From the NCBI GenBank assembly GCA_037179335.1, contig JAKZHN010000003.1, forward strand, positions 1,116,001 through 1,180,000: a DNA stretch of 64,000 nucleotides. The letters are read 5' to 3'. The position numbers and the translations under genes are program-made. Positions 45,066 through 56,561 of the stretch are shown here, piece by piece. Every line of letters begins with the position of its first letter. Positions within the stretch are counted from its first letter, which is position 1. The notes under the pieces are model-generated. The model made no database searches. It worked only from the letters and a program-made list of their open reading frames with translations, and was not told where the DNA came from. This stretch comes from Cyclaneusma minus. Its lineage: Eukaryota; Ascomycota; Leotiomycetes; Marthamycetales; Marthamycetaceae.

Positions 45066-48000
45066 TCAACTACGGGACAGAAGCGCCAAGCGTTCCAAAG
45101 CGGAGACTTTGTTGACATCGGCGCCCAAAACAACCTCCTCCTCCTCCAGGTCCTCTTCTTCATCCTCCTCAATCGTTTCCTCAATCTCCCCGCCCTCTGG
45201 AACAGTGTTCTCTGTGAGACTTTCGTGTTCAGCAAGTTGCTCCAGTCGTGACCACTTCCTGATATCCACACCCAGCTCCGCGTGTTCCTCGGCCGGCTGA
45301 GTAAAATCCAGGAGCGATGAAGTTCCCTGCAAAGTACGTGCCGGACCAAGCTGGAATTCAGTGACCTCGTCTGGTGTTGCTTCTCCTGGGGTGAAGCCTG
45401 TGCTAGAGGCAAGTTCTCCATCAACATCCTCACTGAGATGTTCGTGGGCCTCTTCATCATCGCCGGGACCGAACAGATCAATCATCTCGCCACGATGAAC
45501 AATCCCTGCCGCAGTACGTACGACAGGGCCATCTTCCATGTCGGCATTGCCGGAGAAGCCGTGAGACACCTTGGGCCGGCTGGTACTTGGCTGCTGCACA
45601 GAGATGCCAAATCGCTCGAGGTCGCTAAGTTGCTCGCTACCCGTTGCAATCTGACCAAGTACGTCGTGGAAGAGCCACGGGAACGACATGAAGGGCATGT
45701 GTTTTGGCTCTTTCTTGCGACGAGGGACGTCTCTGCCACCAATCCTCTTCGTTTCCTGACATTCTTGGAGCGCAATCTGCATTTCCTCACAGGTCACACG
45801 GTACATGGCAGCCACGAATGGACCCAGCTTCTCAAAGTCTCTGGCGTCGCTAGCGCCGGCTCGCTCGAGACAGACGTCACGGAAACCATCTTTGAGACCA
45901 TTCGAAATCCTCGCCATGTCCTCCTGGAATTTGTAATCACTTCCACCGCGAGGCTTAGAGAGCATGAAGGTGGACCACACCTCAAACTCCGTCTTGACCT
46001 CATGCTGTGCCATGATTCTCCTCATTGCTGTGTCGTACTGGCTCTTGACTTGTCGTGCTGCCGCCAAGATTTCATCGTCGAGTTCGTATGCCTTCAGAAC
46101 ACGTGGATCGAAGGAGTCTTCATAGCGAGCAGCGAAATCGACCTGCTGGATCCTGTCGTACACCTGTCCCAGGATCTTTGGGGAGTGGTAAATTTGGTCT
46201 TTGGATATGTTCTTCTCCATAAAATGAGGCCACATGCGAGGCCGGAGCTTCTTTGGCATTTCTGCTGGCTCACCAGTCTTCACGTAGTCGACAGCCTTCG
46301 AGTGTAGCCGGGCCAACTCTATGCCTGTGTGTATAATCAGTATACGCCGCGGTCAAGGGGAAAAAGATACTTACAGGTCGGGGACTTAACGCCTTGATCG
46401 AGGAAATCTGCCTGAGCAAGGTGAGCAACTGCAATGCTTCCTAAGCTATCATTCTTCATGTGTCGCACGAAGAACTTCATCAAGTCCGTGACGACAACAT
46501 CTCGGTCGAGTGGCTTCGGCTTCGGGGCGCTGTAATCCATTGGCGCCACATTCCACTCAGTTGGGAGGAGCTTCTCATCCCAAATGACGAAGAAATCGTC
46601 GCCGTCAAGATCCCCACCAGAGCACATGCTTGGCACATCACGATCTCCTGTCTGTGGAAACACCACAACGTCACGGAGATGGTGCAGAACTGGTACGTCG
46701 ATAGCTTGTACCACTCGAATATCTCCAGGGTGCAAAGAAGGATTTCGGCCCAAGACGCAGACGCCTGTAATGATTTGGTAGCGGCCTGACTTGTCAATGG
46801 TACCATCCGGTGCCTTTTCCGGGATCTGCAAGAATATTTGTGGAAGATCGTCAACCGTGGGCTTGCCGTCTTTGGAATGCTTCTCGTAATGACCACGGAG
46901 GGTTGCGGTCTCGTCCACGCATCCTAACACAAACGCGGCCTTCTCCACTGTAATCCTGGCCTTTTCCTTGAGCAGCTTGATGGACCATGATCTCCACAGA
47001 TGGAGAAGAGATGTAACAAAAGGCTCTCTGCTGATGCCAAAGCCGTTTTGCAGCATGCACGACATGACGACGGTCATGCGTGCATCATCAACGTAGCGAC
47101 CAAGCAGCTGCATGGCCAGTGATTTGTCTGTCATAGCTTGCTCGTATTCTGAGAGTTGCTCGGAGAGCATATCGAGAAAGACCTCATCCTTGACACCAAG
47201 CGCGGAGAAGATCAATATGGTTTGCCGATTGAGAGTTGCAGGGGAGTAGTTGGCGCATTTGATGATCTCCAGACCCTTGAACTTTGCCTTGAACTTCTCC
47301 TGGCTCGGTCGAATGTGGATTTCTTGGCGTTTCGCCTCCGGTGACACGGCAAGAATCCCTTTGCAACCCGCAAGTCGGAACTGGAAAGCACTTGGTGCGT
47401 ACTGTGCAGTTGAAAAATTGAGTTCTGCAGCGATCATTTGGGCGTTCACCTCGGATATCCTTCCAACGCCATCCGTAAAGACATACTTCTTGCCGTCGAA
47501 TTCCCTCTCCACATCGGGAATCGCCACAATCTCTGCATTGATGGTATGCATGGCTCTTGTCGTTGAGAAGCATTGGCCAAGTCGAGCGGCATATTTCGCC
47601 ACTATGGGGATATGACGGAAGTCACCCATCCATGTTCGAATATCGGCACAGGACAGGTTCTTAGTCGGGCTGAAAAAGTAAGCTCCCTTCTCCCGAAACT
47701 GTGAGTTGCCATAGGCTAGGAACTCAAAATGGCGGTCTCCGATGGTGATTCCGTTGAGCAGAGTTCTGAAAACCCTGGCATAAACCTCATCCAGGCGCTT
47801 CTTGTTGGCACATGCACCGATCCTGCCCTTGTCCTCGGATAACTCATCCAGGAACTGGACGCGCAGAAATCGGTCTTCATAGTCTTTGTATTTGCGGATG
47901 ACTCGATTCGAGGTCTCGATGGTTGGGGAGCTGTAGTAAATGTTTGTTGGGGTGACCGTAGCTTTGCGAGTGAGAGCACAATACTTGGGTATCTTTGTTT

Positions 48001-49548
48001 TGGGAGCATACTCCCACGCCTCAGAGTCGGTGAAGATTGATACCGGATCCAACATACGCTTCTCCTTTTCCACAGCGTATTCCAAGATGCTTCGAGCCTT
48101 GGCTTTGTTTTCGCGAGCTAGCGTTGACAGTTTGCGAAGGAACTCCGGCGTGATATTGTGCTCGTGAAGAATGTTACGGCTAACACACACCTCGAGCTGA
48201 TAACGAACCTCGAAGGGAAGCCTGTAGTCTTCATCCGGATGTATTGAACTTAGGATTTGGTTTGTTGAGTGATGGGCTGCAAGGTCAGGCTCGTCAATTA
48301 CAGACCACATGGGGGCGGGCTTTCCTGGCTCGGTCTTGAAGTCCTTGTCATCAACAATATCGATGTTGAAGTCCTGAATAGCACTTCGAATCTGATGCCA
48401 TGCCTCAGAGGCAAGCACTTCCTTGTTGAAAGTAAAACGATACGTCGTCCATCGACCTGGTAAGAGTTAGTCTGGTGCCAGTAATGGGAATCTTGAAGGA
48501 AGTAGGCCTTACCAATATCAATTTCGGCCATCTTGTTGTAGGAGACAGGTTGCTTCTTCAGAAGATTGGGATTGTAGACGATGTCAGTCATTCTGTACCA
48601 ACAGTCCATCTCAGTCCACATATTGGAGTCGTCCGAGTGGGTGTCCATGATGTAACGCCGTTTCCGCAGCACCTCGGGTGGGTGTTTCAGGTCGAGGATC
48701 AAGGACCAACTGTCGTCCTGGTTGTCCGTGATGTGGATCTTTCGAAGTGGACCAAATGGAATCGCGAAGCGGTATTGGTCGACTCTGTCGAATTCGCCGA
48801 CCGGCGCCTTGGTGTTCGCTCCTCCGTCGTCGAGTCTTTGCTTCAACTCGCAGGTAAACAACCCAACGATCTCTCTGCGCAAGAGGTTAACCCCAAAGGT
48901 AACGTAGCCTCGGGTCCTCCAATCGGAGTCATCACTGGAAGGCTTTGCGGTGAACATCCTCATCATGACCTTGTCCTTGAGCATCACGCCAAAGTCCAAT
49001 TCAGCGGCTGCTAGGCTCATGCGATCCGGATACCAGATGGACTTGCGAATGGGGCTCTGGACTTCGAACCGTTTCTTCTTCTTCTCGAACCCTACGAAGA
49101 CCTGGCGTTGGCCGTCTTGGCCTTCTTCTTCGCCGGGGCCCGGAATCGGGTACCAACCCTGGTTATCTTCCCAGAATGCACGACGAGGAGCAGGTCTGAA
49201 GACAATCTTTGCCCTGCCATTTCGGCGTTCTTGCTTATCGGAGAAGATCTCGATGAGTGTGATTGTTCCTTGCTTCGAAAACTCTTGCCAGAGGTCCCAA
49301 GTTGTCATTGCATTCGGTACGCTGGAGAGGGTGACGGTCACTTCAGGCCAGCTTCGCCATTCTTCCAGAGTCCTCAGCGCAAGCTCGGGACCTGGTGGTG
49401 CCATAGGCTCTCGCACAGTGCCTTCTTGGATGTTCGTTCGAGGATTGACGTTGACTCTGTTCTGCGCAGGCCGAACAGCAAAACCGTCATCTTGGCGCCG
49501 CGCAGAGGGCCTACTGCGAGGCCCTCGTCTGCCTCTCGGGTACGACAT
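45066..49548 (-). CDS. Eukaryotic RNA-dependent RNA polymerase (RNAi type)
   Basis: Exons 49548-48513, 48456-46375 and 46324-45066 give 1458 residues. This family copies single-stranded RNA to double-stranded RNA for silencing or meiotic silencing. The catalytic core motif DLDGDDFF is at about residue 960 and supplies the metal-binding aspartates. Other core blocks are VFTDGVGRIS, FQFRLAGCKGILAV, IHIRPSQEKF, CVLGRNPSLHPGDIRV and VVVFPQTGDRDVPSMCSGG. The N-terminus is Arg-rich, followed by an RRM-like segment (WPEVTVTLSSVPNAMTTWDL, ITLIEIF, GRAKIVFRP). This resembles the SAD-1/Rdp1 branch more than QDE-1, but I cannot place it surely. The C-terminus is a Glu-rich tail. Introns are 56 and 50 nt. 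Confidence 0.95.
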
Positions 49549-51912
49549 GTTGAGCTGATTCTGTGGTCACATGTGAGCTGATGGAGCGGCGGTGAAGAGG
49601 TCGACATATTGCTTACCAGCTTTTCCGGTTGCTTGCCGGAGGTTGACCGAAAATGAGTGAAGAAGTGAGTGTGGCCGGATCTCTGAGATGTGAGGCCTGT
49701 TCGATTGTTGATATGCAAGAAGCCGGCACCTGTTTGTCCGCAAACCAGGGTGGCGCAGCGGACACAAATGAAGAAGCTGGTGCTGGCAAGTGACTTTTCC
49801 GTGCGCACACTGTGCTCTCAAGATCAAGAGAGAAAAGAAGAGAGAAGAGGGAAGAGGGAAGAGGATAGCGGTCGAGGAGATAGGCTGTGTATTTAAGCCT
49901 GCTTGAACTCAAGCGAGCCGTAGCTGAGGCGAGCTGTCGTCAGGCGCTCGCCCAATATCACAGATCGTCAATCTTCTTCAACTGCTGTCGCTTGCGCCTG
50001 TGGCTGTCAATCCTCCTTCACTGTCGAGGGCGAATCATGTTCGGTTCCCTTTGTGGTGGTGAAAAGTTGCTTCGGCGGGAGTCCTCACCCAGTCAAACGC
50101 TGCTGAGATTGAACGAAGACCGGACGCTACAAACGAACTCTTCATGGCCTTACTTCCCACCTTCTGTCACTGTGCAGAGCATTGCCGTGTTCACTCTCCT
50201 TGTAGGTCGGGGGACTACCCAGCGAGGACCTCTTATTACCTACCTCCAAAGAGCCATCGTGGACCTGGAGGCAAGATGATGAAAATCAGTCAAAGCCACA
50301 ACACACTCATCCGGCAAAGGCCTTTGGAAACAAAATCCAGGAGCCTTTACAGGTCTGGTGTGCAATCGCCCAGGTCATCATTCGGCCCCCACGCGGTCTG
50401 GAATCCTACTATTGACAAGAGCTCTGCAACGCGCCTTCCTCTCCAAAGGCGAAGTTCGCAATGGCTTCAACAGCCACCCTACCTCATCTACACGCATACT
50501 TGGCAACTGTACAGCAATTAAAGTATGACGATGTGCACCTGGGTCTCTGACATCGAGAGATTCTCGTCGAACGGCACGTCGCTGTTGTGATTGCTGATTC
50601 AATGTTGATGCTGTCTGTGTGATGAGCATCGCCAGAATTTCTGGCGTTGCAGTCCACGTGGGGCCCGCCAAGACCGATTTCCAACTTCGTATTCGCATAA
50701 CCTGCATCACGTGATGGCCTAGGTTGAATCGCTATGTGTTTATCTCCCCAATTTTGTTTCAAATACAAAATGGTTTAAGGAATGGCTAAATCGCATCTGA
50801 GGTTTTGAAATCGCATACAGACTAAGCCTGTTCGGTAGTCAGAACCTCAATTACTTGGAGTACTCGATAGAAGTTACGTGGAATATCTCGAATTACTTGG
50901 AATACTCTCAATTATTTGGAATATTTCCAGTCACTTTTAATATTCCAAAGTACTTAGAATCCGAACCTGCTTAATTATTAAAGAACAGAACTAGCGCGGC
51001 GGCGCGCCGGCGGAGCTATGTTCGAATAGGCTTAATCCGTATGCGATTTAGCGATTCATTGATAAGTCAATATAAAATCAGGCATGACTTCGAAGCTTCG
51101 GATTTGGACGTCGACTTTGATACTTGTGGTAGGATCATGTAAGTAACCTCGTGACCTAACAAACTCCTGACTCGCTACTCGAATTTCATAGTAATTTAAT
51201 TTCTACATTTTGCATGCCAACGAGAGACTCCTAAAGGCCCCATGCTGTGTGGGGAGAAGTTAGGCGTACGGAATTCGCTTGTTTGTTAAGTCACAAGTGT
51301 TAAAGCATCTGAGCAGTGTCGGGACTCCTGTAGACTGACTAGCTGTAGCTTATAAGTAAATGGGCTCAGCCCGCCTAGCTTCATCAATCGAGAGACTTTC
51401 CTATGTCTCCGGTTTAATATCAGATTCAACGGCCTTATAGGGTAAGACCAAATCTCACAATGGATTAATTGGAGCCAGGGGGATTGATTTGCAGAATGAG
51501 CTGACTACCTGTCACTCTCAATCAACGCATATATTAGCTCCCGAATCCACATTTTTATGCGCCTCCATGTCTAATGAGAGTAAAATTATTTGGTCATTAA
51601 TCCTCTCATGAAGATTGCGCCTCTTGCAGAAGATTTCTCGGTTATAACAACGGCTCTATTATCAACTTGCCCTGACCCTGAGATTCAGGATTGAATCAAG
51701 GTCGTAAAGTTCAGACTTCAAAAGCACCTTGCCACAACATCGGCTGGAAAACTATAGCCTAGTATCAAAGATGTTTTGTTTTACAAAAAATGGTTTGGAC
51801 TTCTTTCTTTTGATATTCGTTATTCAAGTTCTCTCGACAAGTACATTTGAAGGGAAAGAATTAACAAGCTCCCGTTATTGACGGGAATTAAACAGGGCAG
51901 GAGATTTAATAG
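49549..51912. other. Intergenic with a TIR element; AT-rich stretch
   Basis: This gap holds the RdRP promoter, an element at 50778-51060 and an AT-rich stretch from about 51060 to 51880 where most frames are closed. The last part may contain the decayed 5' end of the DUF6604-family gene. Confidence 0.55.
50778..51060 (+). repeat. Second TIR element type enclosing a 19-bp array
   Basis: The left arm at 50808-50834 (AAATCGCATACAGACTAAGC...) matches the reversed right arm around 51023-51049 at 24 of 27 positions. These ends are unrelated to the CAGTGGG ends. Inside, 50849-50958 carries the same 19-bp family, for example CAATTATTTGGAATATTTC and CAGTCACTTTTAATATTCC. A GC-rich block (GCGGCGGCGCGCCGGCGG) follows at about 50997-51014. 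No coding capacity. A related left end is at 29008. Confidence 0.65.
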
Positions 51913-53410
51913 TGTCAAATATACCGAGGAAGACAGCATTCGTGGTCTGACAAGTTCTTCCAGGAGAACCTGTTACTCCATAACTTCATCCAGTACCTAC
52001 CACTGCTTCAGTTTGGCAGGGAGAAAGACCAGACCAGACCGCTATTGCCAGTTACAAATCAATTTACTCAAGGTCTTTTAGAGATGATCGACACCAAAAA
52101 GGCTTCGACTGGTCTGGTCCTGGTTACAAGACTGTGGCTTGACATCAAGCTGGTAACAATCCGTTCTGCTGTGACGAGCGCGCTACCCACAACTCCGAAT
52201 CAAGCTCAGTCACCTGAAGAAATTCATGATAAAGTTACGAACAAAGCCTTTGCAGAAATGCGAACCACAGGAGGGCACGCCACGGAGACTCTGAATACCT
52301 GGCTGAAACTCTGTGGGAGTATGCCGTCGCCGGAGAAGAAGCACGGTGATTACGACAAGTATTTGAAGGAAATGATTGCCAAAGTGGATTTTTTCGTAAG
52401 TGTTATCTATTCTGGCAGTCCATTACTTAGCGAAGTTATGAACTGTATTTTTGTGCATTGGAGTCGATATTCTCGACCACGCACTCTTATATCATGATGA
52501 CTGGTCAAATACTAATTTGAATATTCTAGATTAACAATGACTTTTTCAAAAAGATTGAGATCGAGGCCAGGCCACTACTACCAAGTGCAGGACGGTACGA
52601 ACCTCGCCCGTTCGCCCTTCTCTCTCAACAGCCTCTTCTTTGTGGTATTTTGCAGTTTCACGTCAACCTGGAACTTCATCGAATTGGGATCAAGCTGAGT
52701 AATACCTCCGGAGTCGCATCCTCCATAGCTCATCTCTACAATGCGGCGAAACAAGAATCTTCCAAACACGGAGAGGAGTTTCCTTTGTGGAAAGACTTAG
52801 AAGCTTTACTCGGCATGCATATGGAGGGAATATTTATTGGCAGCTTCCCGGTAACTGCGAAAGACTACATGAGTCGCTTCTGTCTCCAAGGGGGTCTCAG
52901 CGCCAGTGCCTTCGCGGCAAACAGACGATCATTGACACGACTGCCACGATCCCAGCGCGGCTTACGCGAATATTTCAATCTCTCAGAAGTCTACGATATA
53001 TTTTCCGACCAATATATCCTCAACAGCGGCAAACCAGATGCTACATTTCATCGAATTGAGCAGCGCCTAGGCAAGACCATCCCCGGCCCCGACGAGTCCA
53101 TCAAGAAGCAGCAGAAACGCCCCCGAAAAGACACCACCGACTCGCCTCTGCGAAACCGAACGATTTCAATCTTTTTTTGGATTCTCTTTGCAAGCTCATC
53201 CAGTCGGGCGTATTACCAATCAATTTCGACTACATCGACTTACATGTCCGATGCTTCCATATCCTTCGCGAGATGCGCACGCGGATGTTTGCCAAACTGG
53301 AGGGATCTATTGAGGAGGGAATGAAGAGTGACTGGGAACTTCCATTTCTTGTTGGCGGTGTATTCGCGCTGGCACCTCACTGGAAACTAGGCATTTTGAC
53401 CGAACCTTGA
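51913..53410 (+). pseudogene. DUF6604-family protein gene, apparently broken
   Basis: An in-frame stretch from 51913 to 52395, a spliced intron 52396-52529 (GTAAGT donor, ACTAAT branch, CTAG acceptor) and a long exon from 52530 carry blocks I recognise from fungal DUF6604 proteins: GLVLVTRLWLDI, PFALLSQQPLLCGILQFHVNL, IAHLYNAAKQE, DLEALLGMH-EGIFIGS-PVT, SRFCLQGGLSASAFAANRR, GLREYFNLSEVYDIFSDQY. Near 53130-53160 the family sequence moves to another frame, continuing as FNLFLDSLCKLIQSG and SDWELPFLVGGVF to a stop at 53410. No GT-AG pair explains the shift, so it is a frameshift or sequence error. The usual N-terminal part of the family is missing; TAG at 51910 closes the frame. Function of the family is unknown to me. 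Confidence 0.7.
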
Positions 53411-56400
53411 TGCCAGAAGTAAAAGATGGACATGTACCTTATTTTTTGTTTATTTCTCAAGTCACCAGTTCGAAAGCACTGGACGGCCACAATCTACTGT
53501 TATTAACTTCGATTTTCCTACGCCCTAACGACTTTAAAACTTGGATTCCCCTATCCGGTTGGTTACATAATTAGGTACTTGGACTTGTCCATGATTACTT
53601 ATTATCATAATCGTTTGGACTTCTCTCGAATATCTGGATTCGTATTGAGGAATTTGTCGGAAACATCTACTCGCGAGACAACCTCCCTTGCTCATCATCT
53701 CTAGGTAAGGAGCCCTGGCCGTAGCTGGGATCAAATTATTACGTTCTGCTCCCATAAACTCTTATGCGAGTAAGGAATCAGTCATTGCACACTCGACAGT
53801 CACGGCGAAGGTATGACTCTCATCTTCGACACTCGCACTCCACGTCTCATGTCACAAGACAGCACAAAAGCGTGCAGCCAAGTACCTCTGCCTCTATCGT
53901 TTCTAGGTACGTGGGCCTACACAAAGGCCGCGTTGCAAAACATGAGTCTGCTGTTGCCTTTGCTGTAGTTGCGCAAAGCCTACCCCAGTTTGCGCGAATT
54001 CAATTTGTGGCTCAGACAATACAGACAATGAAATCCTAAAGGTCAGGATTGCTGTTTCCTAAGTTCTATTGATGATGCGCCATGCTTTGTAGCTGTAGTC
54101 TTTGTAGCTGTTTGAGATACCTGTAGAGACCCCTTGTCGTTGACGCTCAGGCAAACTGGGTTGCGCTCTTTTGCTGGGACAGAGTCCAGATTCCAGAGCT
54201 GTGATCTCGACACTCTGAAAGTTGCCGATGCCATGCTGGTGAGATGTCATGACAGATGCCTCTGTGACAGTCTGCTGTTCTGGTCGTGCTGTGCCCAGAG
54301 ATGGTTACTGACCGTGCTCTCTGCCTTCTGGAATCCCGTGATCACCCAGATCCAAGACTTTGCCACAGCCATGTTCTCACCCAACAGCCCCCAGCCTCGA
54401 CACCTGCAAGTCCACACTGAGCACGACAATCTCGAATCTCGATATATTCCTAGGCTATTCGGCTATTCCCAATCGTCGAACCTTCCTCTCTCATCGATTT
54501 GCCACTAGCGTGGCCCGTGCCTTACTAGCTCGCAACCCCCACGCAGACACAAGCAGGATAGGAAGGAGCCCCTGAGAAGTTACCATTTCAGCAACACTCG
54601 AGTTCGTTGTCGATCTTCATGGGTTTCGGCTATATCGATGGCGTAGAATCGATCTGAAAAAGTCGAATTTGCGATTTCGGCGTCCTGCGCGAGCTAGAGG
54701 GCGGGGTCGAAGGCTGGTTTGGGCTGTTCAGCAGCAACACACAGAATATGGGAAGAAAATCTGGCTTGGACTGCTTGTGGGAGGCTCCAGTATGGCTGTA
54801 GGCTGTGACTGGAGGGGTTTTGGGGTGGCCTGCGATGAAGCTATGCCCAGATTCATAGTTAGGTAGACAACGGCAGCTTCGTCTTTGGCACAAGAGCAGT
54901 AGAATATGATCACCTCCTGAGCAGTAGAAGTGTAGATACCATTGGCCTTGCTTGAAGTGCTGCTCCCACAGCTGGTTGAGTCTCCAGTCTGGCTGTTGCC
55001 CACATATCCTCAAGGTCGAGGGAACCAAGAACCTGGACGCTGCTCTTGCTTGCAGACCCAGAGTAGAGCACGCTCGTAGAGGCTGTGTAGATCTTGATGG
55101 AGTCAAAGACTCGGTGTTCTCTGACTTGCTGTTTGCAATGGCTGGACGTTCAGGACACTCCCTGCCTCAATCCAAGGCCTGCTCCATGAAGACGACTTGA
55201 TGCCCTTGATGCCCTTGACGCCCTTGACGCCCTAGATTCCCTTCATGTGCTTCATGCCCTGTAGTTTACTTGAGGCTCTCAATTCTTCTGGAGCCCTTGA
55301 TCCCATGTAGCCTGACTTGAATCAGTGTACAAAGTGCCTGTATACCAAGTCCCCTAAACTCACCCCCAAACTCATCCCCCTCAGGCATCATTGACACGAG
55401 GCTCCTTTGCTCAAGCCTCTAGCCGCGCCCCTTAGCCTCGGAATTTATAAATCCCTCAAGCTCGCTTCGCTTCTCTAGCCAATCCCAAGCCGTAGCTGGA
55501 CTCTCGCAAATGTTTTGAAGCTTTCGCACGCGCTAGTTGAAGCGGTGCGGCAGGTGCGGCACTAGCGCGATTTCGAAGCTTAAAACAATTCCGCGGCCGG
55601 GCCTTCCTCCATCTCCCTCTTTCCTCCGCACACACTCTCTCTCCGCGATCCTCATTCTCTCTCCGCTTGACACTTCAATCCTTCGACTTCATCGTCTGCC
55701 AGCTCAAAGGTAAGCTTCATCCTTCTCAATCCTTCTTAATCCTTTCATGCACCATCTTCAAGGTCGTCCTCGTTGTCCAGCTTGGTCCTAGCAATTGCTT
55801 GCTTGCGTCTGGCCGGGCCAACATAGACGTGACATCTCCACCGACTCGCATTGAGCCACGTGCCATAATTGCAAGGCCTTTGAAACTGACTCTCTCCAGT
55901 CCTTCGGGTCTTCGCCACGATCAAGTTGCCTCCAAGTTCAAGCAACTCTCAAGGTACGTTATACCATTGCGGCTCCGGCCTCCTAATTGCCTTGTCTGCA
56001 GCCAGCGTGCTGTAGCTATGCGCTCCCCTTTGTGCTGCCTGCAGTTTGCTGACATTTCTTGCAGTTCACATCACGTCAACACAAATCAACTTCATCCAAC
56101 AACCAAGGTATGCTGCAGCTTGTTTTCGTCCAATGTAGTGTTCCGCCCATGTTTTTGGCCCGCGCTGTCACGTCTGAAAGCTTCTTGCAGTCCTGGAAGC
56201 TTCTCATAGTGCCGGATGATTCCCCCGTTCCTGGATGCTTTTGGTGTTTCCGGGGCTTGGTTGTCATCCGCCTCTTGCTTGTCATCTGTCGGACGCCTTT
56301 CACCATGTTGATGTCTCTGTCTTTGATACCAGTCGGCTTCTCATGTTTGGCTGTCGCTCCGCTAGTCACTTTAGACTTCTCATTCACTTGCCCACTTCCT

Positions 56401-56561
56401 TGTCCCTTCTCTTGCTTCTCTTCCCCTACATCTTCTCTTCTTCTGTACCTTCTCTTCTCTCCTCATTTGACCACGGATCTTGGTCATCATCAACATCCTT
56501 CTTGCATAGACCCTTGAGCCACTGCTGACCCTCCTCTCTCTCCAGTTGATCATCTTTCAAC
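53411..56561. other. Intergenic region and long leader of the helicase gene
   Basis: No gene was supported. A weak 19-bp-type array lies at 53565-53650. Ser/Thr-rich minus-strand frames at 54630-55106 look like a decayed secreted protein but no model is convincing. A 9-bp TTGATGCCC tandem lies at 55197-55262. From about 55600 the DNA is CT-rich (TCTCTCTCCGC), typical of a strong fungal promoter. Several donor and acceptor candidates (AGGTAAGC near 55710, TTTCTTGCAG at 56056-56065, CTCTCCAG at 56545) suggest that the helicase mRNA has a spliced 5' leader. Confidence 0.5.
55197..55262 (+). repeat. 9-bp tandem repeat
   Basis: Four near-perfect copies of TTGATGCCC / TTGACGCCC followed by diverged copies ending TTCATGCCC. 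No gene overlaps. Confidence 0.75.

Noticed and set aside
54630..55106. Minus-strand frames rich in Ser/Thr/Gly suggesting a decayed secreted protein
   Set aside because: Three frames share the signal and none gives a start with signal peptide or an intact model.
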